From NCBI GenBank assembly GCA_027485365.1, contig JAIXRD010000072.1, forward strand, positions 1-5,472: 5,472 nucleotides of DNA, written 5' to 3'. Source of the stretch: Cryomorphaceae bacterium. GTDB taxonomy: Bacteria; Bacteroidota; Bacteroidia; Flavobacteriales_D; Crocinitomicaceae. Under the pieces are notes generated by a model that was not told the origin of the DNA, made no database searches, and was given only the letters and a program-made list of their open reading frames with translations. The translations under genes were made by a program, and so were the position numbers. Positions 1 through 5,472 of the stretch are shown here, piece by piece (the first letter of the stretch is position 1; each line of letters opens with the position of its first letter).

Positions 1-496
1 CTCCACCAACAGATTGCGCAACACCAGCCGCAGAACGCACTGGCATTCTTGAGATATCTTCTCTTCCGAGTACCGCACCTGTTGCTCCTCCATCCTTGTC
101 AATTAAAGGAACTTTATAGCGGGTAACCTTAACTTCATCTTTTTGGAGTTCATTCTCAGGTTTCCCCAAAGTGAGTTTTTCCAAGAAGGTAATTTTATCC
201 GAAGAAATGACAACCCCTTGCTCGAGTGCATCTTGATAACCCTCGATTTTATTAGTCACCTTTACGTCGTACGTACCCGGTAAAATGGCATTAATTTGAA
301 ATTCTCCTTTGTCATCTGTAATGGCATTCCCTTTCATCGAAGTTCCTGACATCAAGTAAACCTTGGCACTGGGTATTACCTCACCTGATTTTTGATCTTT
401 AACGATCCCTTTAAGGGTTCCCAATCCTGACTGAGCAAACATGTAAGCGCTTGATAACAAAACGCTTAGCACTAATAACTGTAATTTTTTCAGCAT
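1..496 (-). CDS. TonB-dependent receptor with carboxypeptidase-like N-terminal domain, partial (C-terminus off the left edge)
   Basis: I translated the 165 N-terminal residues visible here by hand from the ATG at 496-494. They start with a lipophilic signal peptide (MLKKLQLLVLSVLLSSAYMFA, probably cut before Q22). A carboxypeptidase regulatory-like beta-sandwich follows at about residues 27-110, with the typical G-x-V-x-D, P-x-A-x-V and TDDKGEFQI...LPGTYDVKV pattern. Residues 121-134 (EVKVTRYKVPLIDK) look like the TonB-box region, and residues 140-165 (LGREDISRMPVRSAAGVAQS) look like the start of the plug domain. Such proteins sit in the outer membrane and take up ligands using TonB-ExbBD energy. 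The barrel, which would indicate the substrate, lies outside the window. Only about a fifth of a usual receptor is present, so neither ligand nor SusC status can be assigned. It is transcribed away from the gene at 651. The reading frame is open to the window edge. Confidence 0.88.
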   Translation of the reverse strand, partial: MLKKLQLLVLSVLLSSAYMFAQSGLGTLKGIVKDQKSGEVIPSAKVYLMSGTSMKGNAITDDKGEFQINAILPGTYDVKVTNKIEGYQDALEQGVVISSDKITFLEKLTLGKPENELQKDEVKVTRYKVPLIDKDGGATGAVLGREDISRMPVRSAAGVAQSVGG

Positions 497-650
497 ATTC
501 TTTCGTATATTTTTGCTAAGAACACATTAAATTTAAGTTGCTAAATATAGAAATATTAACTTGGATGGCCAAAATGTTAAAAAAATAAAAAGAAAAAATG
601 TCGAGTTTTGTGGTTTGAATAACAATCAAATGGATAAAATCTAATGGTTT
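497..650. other. AT-rich divergent intergenic region
   Basis: These 154 bases separate the receptor gene (leftward) from the phosphopantetheinyl transferase gene (rightward). They contain the candidate receptor promoter and an A-rich run at about 578-598. For the rightward gene TTTG occurs at 606-609 and 614-617, but no good TAnnTTTG follows at the expected spacing, so I cannot place its promoter. A short inverted repeat (TTTGA 614-618, TCAAA 626-630) could be an operator but is only 5 bp per arm. No small gene or RNA is evident. Confidence 0.6.
542..573 (-). promoter_or_regulatory. Candidate Bacteroidota promoter for the TonB-dependent receptor
   Basis: On the minus strand TTTG (573-570) is followed after 20 bases by TATATTTA (549-542), which matches the Bacteroidota TTTG / TAnnTTTG pattern in all but the last base. 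Transcription would begin near 538 and give a leader of about 40 bases before the ATG at 496, with a purine-rich GAAAGA a few bases upstream of the start. The region is AT-rich, so a chance match is possible. Confidence 0.45.
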
Positions 651-1256
651 ATGAATAAAACGCAGGGAAATATCGGTTTGGTTGATTGGGCAATTGGTGA
701 AATCGATGTGCTAAATTCCTACGAATCCATCTTGAACTTAGAGGAAATGACCCAATTGAATTCATTTGGAAATGCCCAACGCAAAAAAGAATTCCACGCG
801 GTGCGCCAACTTAAACATCAGGTATTTGGGAACGAATTAATTAGTTACGGGGAAAATGGTAAACCTCAATTTAATAAATCGAACATAACGATTGGAATAA
901 GTCATTCTGCACATTGGGCCTTGTTTGCGCACGCATCGATTCCCTTTGGATGCGATATTGAAGAAGTTTCGGACCGAATTACACCAATTTCTGATCGGTT
1001 TTGTAGCAGCGAAGAACTTGAATTATTCGGTAGTGAAGTTGGTGTTATTCAACTCACCCAATTATGGAGTTGTAAGGAGGCTCTATATAAACTTGTTAAC
1101 ATCAAAGGAATCCATTGGAAAAAACAAATGCGTTGCATCTCAATTTCCGGGACTAAGTTTACATTTGCAGTAGAAACAAGCACCAAAGATTTCATCGTTA
1201 ATTGTGATAGTGTACTTGTTAAGAACGTCATACTTTCCATTGCTACCTATGCGTAA
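651..1256 (+). CDS. 4'-phosphopantetheinyl transferase superfamily protein (Sfp/AcpT type)
   Basis: Enzymes of this family move the phosphopantetheine arm of coenzyme A to a serine of acyl or peptidyl carrier proteins, turning apo into holo form in the cytoplasm. The 201-residue length is typical. Visible motifs, in order, are a basic helix at 41-60 (QRKKEF..VRQLKHQVFG), ENGKPQF at 68-74, ISHS at 83-86, FGCDIEEV at 99-106 with the metal-binding acidic pair D102 and E104, and WSCKEALYK at 139-147 with E143 and K147. Cys101 replaces the more usual Ile or Val in the GxD motif; the key acidic residues are kept. An in-frame TAA at 642-644 lies just upstream, so the ATG at 651 is the first possible start. 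No Shine-Dalgarno site is seen. The gene overlaps the next by 8 bp. The carrier protein it serves (fatty acid synthase ACP or a secondary-metabolite carrier) is not shown by the context. Confidence 0.9.
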   Translation: MNKTQGNIGLVDWAIGEIDVLNSYESILNLEEMTQLNSFGNAQRKKEFHAVRQLKHQVFGNELISYGENGKPQFNKSNITIGISHSAHWALFAHASIPFGCDIEEVSDRITPISDRFCSSEELELFGSEVGVIQLTQLWSCKEALYKLVNIKGIHWKKQMRCISISGTKFTFAVETSTKDFIVNCDSVLVKNVILSIATYA

Positions 1257-2007
1257 CCAAAAACCACTTCTAGCTAAATTATCTAAACTTAGTAGAGGAA
1301 TCGCAATTTTAATAGACCCCGAAAAAGCAATGAATGAATTGCAATTTGCACGGCAACTGCATGCAATTTGCGAGATTTCCCCGGAATTTATTTTTGTTGG
1401 AGGGAGTACGGTGAATGCGGAACAGATGAGTCTAGCGATTAAATTAACTAAAGCGACCACATCGATTCCATTGATTATCTTTCCGGGAGGTACTTCGCAA
1501 CTAAATACAAGCGCGGATGGCCTGCTTTTTCTTTCTTTAATATCAGGTCGCAACCCAACTTACTTAATCGGACAACAGGTCGAGGCCGCTGAGCTGTTAT
1601 TTCATTCGAACATGGAAATAATTAGTACTGGTTACATTTTAGTAGATGGAGGCTTTCAATCTGCTGTTGAACGGGTTTCGGGGACTGCACCAATTCCACA
1701 AAACGATGTAGCATTAATCTCTTCAACGGCAAAAGCTGGAATTCTCTTAGGTATGGATTGTTTGTATGTTGATGCGGGAAGCGGGGCACACACCCCGGTT
1801 TCAGAAGAAATAATACATGAATTGAGTGCGCTCGGAAAGCCTTTAATTATTGGTGGAGGATTACGAACGATTGCTTCCATTCAAAAAGCACATGATGCGG
1901 GAGCAAACCTAGTTGTTATTGGCAATAAATTGGAGGAAGACTCCTTACTAATTGAAGAATTGATTCAGTACCGATCGCATGGAGTCCAAGTGGGAAGTCA
2001 ACACTAA
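1249..2007 (+). CDS. Geranylgeranylglyceryl/heptaprenylglyceryl phosphate synthase family protein
   Basis: This TIM-barrel prenyltransferase family joins a polyprenyl diphosphate to sn-glycerol-1-phosphate, the first committed step of archaeal-type ether lipids. Bacteroidota have a group II member. The 252-residue protein shows LIDPEK at 21-26 (metal and substrate loop, D23), VGGST at 50-54, IIFPGG at 76-81, LISGRNPTYLIG at 97-108, STGYILVDGG at 126-135, YVDAGSGA at 173-180, IIGGGLRT at 200-207 and VIGNKLEE at 223-230. The glycine-rich loops at 175-180, 202-205 and 225 match the phosphate-binding sites of the family. I chose the ATG at 1249 over the GTG at 1204, because the family begins about 15-20 residues before the LIDPEK motif and the ATG overlaps the upstream stop by 8 bp. 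That overlap suggests translational coupling with the transferase. Chain length of the prenyl donor and the end product in this organism cannot be read from the sequence. Confidence 0.93.
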   Translation: MRNQKPLLAKLSKLSRGIAILIDPEKAMNELQFARQLHAICEISPEFIFVGGSTVNAEQMSLAIKLTKATTSIPLIIFPGGTSQLNTSADGLLFLSLISGRNPTYLIGQQVEAAELLFHSNMEIISTGYILVDGGFQSAVERVSGTAPIPQNDVALISSTAKAGILLGMDCLYVDAGSGAHTPVSEEIIHELSALGKPLIIGGGLRTIASIQKAHDAGANLVVIGNKLEEDSLLIEELIQYRSHGVQVGSQH

Positions 2008-2009
2008 AC

Positions 2010-2019
2010 TCATTAATGA
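2010..2019. other. Short palindrome at the convergent gene ends
   Basis: TCATTAATGA is a perfect 10-bp palindrome spanning most of the 5-bp gap between the synthase stop (2005-2007) and the nadC stop (2015-2013). It includes the nadC stop codon. It has no GC-rich stem or T-run, so I do not call it a terminator. It may be chance, and no other terminator for either gene is visible in the gap. Confidence 0.3.
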
Positions 2020-2849
2020 ATTATCGCCTTTAAACTAAGATCCAAGCTTTTAACGTGATGCGTCAAGGCACCCACAGAAATAAATTGAACCCCTGCCTCA
2101 GCAAATCCTACGATATTATCCTCCGTTATTCCGCCAGAGGCTTCGATTTCAAAATGAGATGGAATCATAGAAATACAGGACTTGATTTGTTCTGGAGAGA
2201 AATTATCTAATAAGATTCGGTTCACCCCTTGAGTTTCTATCACTTGAAGGAGCTCCGCTTCATTTCTGACTTCTACTTCAACAGGAATCGTTAGATTTTT
2301 GACTTTTTTATATGCGTTGACCGCATCTACTGCTTTTTGAATTCCGCCACAAAAATCTATGTGATTATCCTTAAGCATAATCATGTCGTATAAACCAAAT
2401 CTATGATTGTACCCTCCTCCGATTCGCACGGCCTCTTTTTCTAGGAGTCGAAAACCCGGCGTCGTTTTTCTTGTATCGAGTAACTTGGCCGAAGTATGTG
2501 CAATTTGTTGACTTAAGGCATGTGTTTTTGTTGCAATACCCGACATGCGCTGCATACAATTCAAAATTAAACGCTCCGTGCTTAGAATGTTCTGTGCATT
2601 TCCTTCAACGATAAACGCAACTTCACCCGCTTCAATAGCATCCCCGTCTTCCTTGAACCATTGTACGTTTGAGCTTACATCTGTCAGTTCATAAATTCGT
2701 TTGGCCACCGCTAAGCCCGCAATAATTCCTGATTCTTTAATCAATAAGCGGGCAGTGCTTCTTGCCTCGGGGTTAATCGCAGCTAAGGTTGAGTGATCAC
2801 CCTCCCCTATATCTTCAGATAACCACGCATGAATCAAGTCATTTAACAT
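2013..2849 (-). CDS. nadC: Nicotinate-nucleotide diphosphorylase (carboxylating), quinolinate phosphoribosyltransferase
   Basis: NadC converts quinolinate and PRPP into nicotinate mononucleotide, CO2 and diphosphate in de novo NAD synthesis; it is cytoplasmic and normally dimeric or hexameric. The 278-residue length is standard. Seen in order are EDIGEGDHST at 12-21, ERLILNCMQRMSGIAT at 92-107 with R101, DTRKTTPGFR at 125-134, KEAVRIGGGYNHR at 138-150, the MLKDNHI active-site loop at 158-164 with K160, VEVEV at 190-194 with E191 and E193, LLDNF at 213-217 with D215, EASGGI at 236-241 and SVGALTH at 258-264. All the usual catalytic and phosphate-binding residues appear intact. The ATG at 2849 fits the family N-terminus, about a dozen residues before EDIGEGD. 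It is a lone nad gene here, without nadA or nadB. It ends 5 bp from the convergent synthase gene and is transcribed divergently from the kinase gene. Confidence 0.97.
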   Translation of the reverse strand: MLNDLIHAWLSEDIGEGDHSTLAAINPEARSTARLLIKESGIIAGLAVAKRIYELTDVSSNVQWFKEDGDAIEAGEVAFIVEGNAQNILSTERLILNCMQRMSGIATKTHALSQQIAHTSAKLLDTRKTTPGFRLLEKEAVRIGGGYNHRFGLYDMIMLKDNHIDFCGGIQKAVDAVNAYKKVKNLTIPVEVEVRNEAELLQVIETQGVNRILLDNFSPEQIKSCISMIPSHFEIEASGGITEDNIVGFAEAGVQFISVGALTHHVKSLDLSLKAIIH

Positions 2850-2853
2850 AAAA

Positions 2854-2861
2854 CAAAGGTA
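2854..2861 (-). promoter_or_regulatory. Perfect TAnnTTTG -7 element upstream of nadC, implying a near-leaderless mRNA
   Basis: On the minus strand TACCTTTG (2861-2854) matches the Bacteroidota -7 consensus exactly. Only four T residues separate it from the nadC ATG at 2849. If transcription begins a few bases after the element, as is usual for this promoter class, the mRNA would start at or next to the ATG. No good -33 TTTG is seen at a spacing of 19-21 bases, which lowers confidence. Confidence 0.5.
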
Positions 2862-2869
2862 GAAAAGTA

Positions 2870-2900
2870 ATTGGAGGTTAGCACTGAAAAGTTATCTTTG
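2870..2900 (+). promoter_or_regulatory. Bacteroidota-type promoter of the sensor kinase operon
   Basis: ATTG (2870-2873, matching three of four bases of the -33 TTTG) is followed after 19 bases by TATCTTTG (2893-2900), an exact TAnnTTTG -7 element. The kinase start codon GTG lies at 2905, four bases after the element, so the message is probably leaderless or has a leader of only a few bases. The promoter lies back-to-back with the nadC -7 element. Confidence 0.6.
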
Positions 2901-2904
2901 TTAG

Positions 2905-5058
2905 GTGAATTCTACCCGTTCATTTTCAATAAATCCGTTTCTAATCGTTGGCTTGCTGTGCTTGCTTTTGTTTACGCATTCCTTTGCGCAAGAAACTGAA
3001 CTCATTCGTTTTTGTCAAGGAAATCGGTTTAACCCTATTGATTTTAGCCAGAAATTAAAGGGGAAGAAAGCCAATACGCCAACAATACGCATTTTAAAAG
3101 TGTATGAAAAATCCCTCAATGGGAATTACAAAGGATTTATTCATGATGCAGCACAGATGAATTCAATAAAAAATCAGTCCATTAATAATCCGTACATCCT
3201 TCATCTTAAGCAACTTGAGGTCTGTGAATATTATTTGCTAAAAGGTGAATTTAATGCGGCTAAAAAAGGGCTTGAACGGGCCGTTAGTTTTGCAAGAACA
3301 AAACGTGAAAACCAGTGGGTATCGCAAGCTTACAGGCTATACTCGAAAGTATACTTGTATGAGAACAAGAAAGATTCAGCTGATTTATTTATTAATCGAG
3401 CCATTGAATTTGCAAAACGCTCGACGAATGAACTGGAATTGGCTCTGTGCTTGCATCAATCCGCACTAAATCACGCGCAATTCTCCAACATTCAAGAGGC
3501 AGTTACGCAAGAATTATTGGCCCTTCAGGTGGTAGAGAAATTTAACAACACCTATTACGAGTGTATTTTCAATCGATTTATCGCAGAATTATCCTTAGAT
3601 GCGGGCAACCTAAGAGAAGCAGAAAATTACCTAAGAAAGAGTCAATTAAAAAGTGGAAGAATTTCAAGTAAACGGTTAAAATTAGAGAACGATATCCTTC
3701 GGGCTCGAATCGAAATCAGAAAAGGATTTCCGAACGAAGTCTTGGTGTTTCTTCCTGCCAGTGTCAAAGGGTTGGAAGCCTTGAAAGATTACTTATCCCT
3801 TGGTGAAGCATGGATGGTGTTGGGGGAAACCTATAACGCAGCAAAGCAAATTAATAAATCATTGGAGGCGTTTAATAAGTCACTCACTTATTTCGAACAG
3901 TCAAGACAACCAGAAAAAATGGCGAGTGTATATCATCAAATTGGTTTGGTTTATTTATCAAAAAAAGATCTACTAAATGCAGAGAAAAATATATTAAAAG
4001 CCATTGTAATTCGAAACAACATCAAGGAGCGTAATCGAATTTACGAAAGTTACTTTGCCTTGTCGATTGTGTATGCAGAACAAGGTCAAAAACAAAAAGC
4101 ATACGATTACCTGAAACGGCATACCGACTTTTTACGACGAAACTCTTTTTCAATTGATAGTAAAAAAATTGAAGACCTCACACAAACCAATTCAAGGGAA
4201 GAACGCGAGCGTTTAATTGAATCTCAAGAAGAAAAACTCCAAAAAGAATTAAAAGAAAAAGAAATCTTACAGCTTCAAAGTGACCGCCAATTGCTGGGAA
4301 TAAGTATTGTAATTGCTATCTTCTTTTTATCGGCCGTTTCTGTATTTTTTATTGTTCGCCAGCGGAATACCTTACAAGAGCAACGAGAATCCGAAATGTC
4401 ACAAACCTTGTTGCGATCACAAATGAATCCCCACTTTATTTTTAATGCCTTGGCGGTGATTCAAAGTTATATTTACGAAAATACCCCTGAAAAAACGTCG
4501 AAGTTTCTTGTTAACTTTTCTAGATTGATTCGCTTAATTTTAGAGAATTCACCGAAGGAGTTTATCACCATAGATATTGAAAAAGAAATCTTATCAAAGT
4601 ATTTAACGACTCAAAAATTAAGGTTTGAAGATCGCTTTAATTTTAACATAGAGATTGATGAAGAACTACTCTTCAGACGAGCACTTATACCTCCAATGAT
4701 CACCCAACCGTTTATCGAAAACTCGATTGAACATGGCCAATTACATACCATTGAACACGGATTGATAGAAATTACGATGAAGGAACGCTTTGGTATGTTG
4801 GAGGTTGTGATTACTGACAATGGCGTTGGAAGAACCAAAGCTGGAAAAATAAAAAAGAACAAATCTCATAAGAGCATGGCACTGGATATTACCCGTGAAC
4901 GCATTGAAATTATGAATAAAAAGTATAAAGGAAAAGGAAGCTTAACCATAGAGGATTTGGATGTAAAGCAAAAAACCGGTACACGCGTAATAATTTGTTT
5001 GCCAATCATTTACGAAAACACTAAATTTGGTTCATATGAAAAAAGTACTGATAATTGA
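2905..5058 (+). CDS. TPR-containing sensor histidine kinase of the LytS/YehU (His_kinase) family
   Basis: This 717-residue membrane sensor probably phosphorylates the regulator encoded just downstream. A signal peptide (hydrophobic core about 12-26, likely cleavage after SFA28) leads to a periplasmic region with roughly eight TPR-like helical repeats at about 100-412. A charged coiled-coil stretch follows (about 428-462), then one transmembrane helix (about 463-484) and a second linker helix (485-507). The cytoplasmic part has the phospho-acceptor motif QMNPHFIFNAL with H510, an N box QPFIENSIEHG at 601-611 with N606, and a G1 box TDNGVGR at 637-643 with D638. At the expected G2 position SMAL (657-660) replaces a glycine-rich version. 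TGTR at 691-694 is the last ATP-lid strand motif. The start is GTG at 2905: TAG at 2902-2904 is directly upstream, and any later start would cut into the signal peptide. The ligand is unknown; TPRs suggest protein-protein sensing. It overlaps the regulator gene by 23 bp. Confidence 0.92.
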   Translation: MNSTRSFSINPFLIVGLLCLLLFTHSFAQETELIRFCQGNRFNPIDFSQKLKGKKANTPTIRILKVYEKSLNGNYKGFIHDAAQMNSIKNQSINNPYILHLKQLEVCEYYLLKGEFNAAKKGLERAVSFARTKRENQWVSQAYRLYSKVYLYENKKDSADLFINRAIEFAKRSTNELELALCLHQSALNHAQFSNIQEAVTQELLALQVVEKFNNTYYECIFNRFIAELSLDAGNLREAENYLRKSQLKSGRISSKRLKLENDILRARIEIRKGFPNEVLVFLPASVKGLEALKDYLSLGEAWMVLGETYNAAKQINKSLEAFNKSLTYFEQSRQPEKMASVYHQIGLVYLSKKDLLNAEKNILKAIVIRNNIKERNRIYESYFALSIVYAEQGQKQKAYDYLKRHTDFLRRNSFSIDSKKIEDLTQTNSREERERLIESQEEKLQKELKEKEILQLQSDRQLLGISIVIAIFFLSAVSVFFIVRQRNTLQEQRESEMSQTLLRSQMNPHFIFNALAVIQSYIYENTPEKTSKFLVNFSRLIRLILENSPKEFITIDIEKEILSKYLTTQKLRFEDRFNFNIEIDEELLFRRALIPPMITQPFIENSIEHGQLHTIEHGLIEITMKERFGMLEVVITDNGVGRTKAGKIKKNKSHKSMALDITRERIEIMNKKYKGKGSLTIEDLDVKQKTGTRVIICLPIIYENTKFGSYEKSTDN

Positions 5059-5472
5059 TGATGAAAAACGCATCAGGGATTTCGTAAAACGTATGATCGA
5101 TTCGTTTAATCTTGACGTTGAAGTATTTACGGACGGAGAGAACGTTGAAACAGGAATTGAATCGATTAACCGGATTCAACCGGACATCGTGTTTTTAGAC
5201 ATTCAAATGCCTGACGGCACCGGATTTGACTTATTAAACCGAGTTAAGGACAAAAAATTTGAATTAATTTTTATCACTGCCTTTCAGGAATATGCCATTA
5301 TGGCGATTAAGTTTAGTGCACTCGATTATATTCTCAAACCTATTGATGAAGAGGAATTAAAAACAGCACTACAAAATGCAATAGACACGGTTGATTTCAA
5401 AAAAGAAGATTCTCAATTTGAGGCGCTCACCCACAACCTTCAAACCAACCAAAAGCGAAAGTTAGTCCTTAA
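5036..5472 (+). CDS. LytR/AlgR-family response regulator, partial (C-terminus off the right edge)
   Basis: I translated 145 residues by hand from the ATG at 5036, and the frame is open to the window edge. They form a complete receiver domain (about 1-120): acidic pocket D8-D9, phospho-acceptor D55 in VFLDIQMPDGTGFDLL, T81 in FITAFQEYA, and K101-P102 in LDYILKPI. The signature AFQEYAIMAIKFSALDYILKPI is typical of regulators that carry a C-terminal LytTR DNA-binding domain. A hydrophilic linker follows (about 121-140), and RKLVL at 141-145 probably opens the LytTR domain, which is otherwise outside the window. LytS-type kinases are commonly paired with LytTR regulators, and the start lies 23 bp inside the kinase gene in another frame, so the two are probably co-transcribed and translationally coupled. 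The target promoters are unknown. Confidence 0.93.
   Translation, partial: MKKVLIIDDEKRIRDFVKRMIDSFNLDVEVFTDGENVETGIESINRIQPDIVFLDIQMPDGTGFDLLNRVKDKKFELIFITAFQEYAIMAIKFSALDYILKPIDEEELKTALQNAIDTVDFKKEDSQFEALTHNLQTNQKRKLVL

Noticed and set aside
578..598. A-rich run as a transcription terminator or UP element
   Set aside because: No GC-rich hairpin precedes it on either strand, and both flanking genes point away from it, so a terminator has no role here. An UP-element role cannot be supported without a placed promoter.
614..630. Inverted repeat TTTGA / TCAAA upstream of the transferase gene as an operator
   Set aside because: Arms of only 5 bp are expected by chance in an AT-rich region. It is mentioned in the intergenic entry but not called as a site.
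1204..1248. GTG start extending the GGGP synthase by 15 residues
   Set aside because: The extension would lie deep inside the transferase gene and is not expected from the family N-terminus. The ATG at 1249 gives the normal length.
1140..1553. Antisense open reading frame of 137 codons on the minus strand
   Set aside because: It lies across the end of the transferase gene and the start of the GGGP synthase gene, both with clear family motifs. Its translation shows no recognisable domain or start signal, so it is a shadow frame.
4611..4862. Antisense open reading frame of 83 codons inside the kinase gene
   Set aside because: It lies opposite the conserved N-box region of the kinase, and its composition reflects the complementary strand of conserved codons. 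No promoter or ribosome-binding signal supports it.
1..5472. Mobile element, CRISPR array, tRNA or rRNA gene, defence system
   Set aside because: I found no transposase, integrase, regularly spaced repeats, RNA-gene-like sequence or defence-gene domains. The genes are typical chromosomal ones with similar base composition throughout.

Overview
The window looks like a chromosomal segment of a Bacteroidota bacterium, most likely Flavobacteriia-like. It is AT-rich. It carries a TonB-dependent receptor with an N-terminal carboxypeptidase-like domain, a group II type GGGP synthase, and a TPR/LytS-type sensor kinase paired with a LytTR-type regulator. Several gene starts are preceded by the Bacteroidota promoter signature (TTTG near -33, TAnnTTTG near -7) rather than by Shine-Dalgarno sites. 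Genus cannot be fixed from the sequence alone.

Layout: (1) 1-496, minus strand, is the N-terminal part of a TonB-dependent outer-membrane receptor that runs off the left edge. (2) 497-650 is an AT-rich divergent intergenic region with a candidate promoter for the receptor. (3) 651-1256 and 1249-2007, plus strand, are an overlapping pair: a Sfp-type 4'-phosphopantetheinyl transferase and a geranylgeranylglyceryl/heptaprenylglyceryl phosphate synthase. (4) 2849-2013, minus strand, is nadC (quinolinate phosphoribosyltransferase), which converges on the previous gene with a 5-bp gap. (5) 2850-2904 is a 55-bp divergent region with two back-to-back -7 elements, each placed 4 to 5 bases from a start codon. 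This suggests that both nadC and the kinase are made from leaderless or nearly leaderless mRNAs. (6) 2905-5058, plus strand, is a periplasmic-TPR, single-membrane-span LytS-family histidine kinase. Its gene overlaps by 23 bp a LytR/AlgR-type response regulator (5036 onward), which is cut by the right edge just where its LytTR DNA-binding domain would begin.

The kinase and regulator form a clear two-component system whose signal is unknown. The transferase and GGGP synthase are probably translationally coupled, but their substrates are not evident here. nadC serves NAD synthesis. I see no mobile element, CRISPR array, RNA gene or clearly novel system. The most unusual signal is the compact leaderless divergent promoter region between nadC and the kinase.
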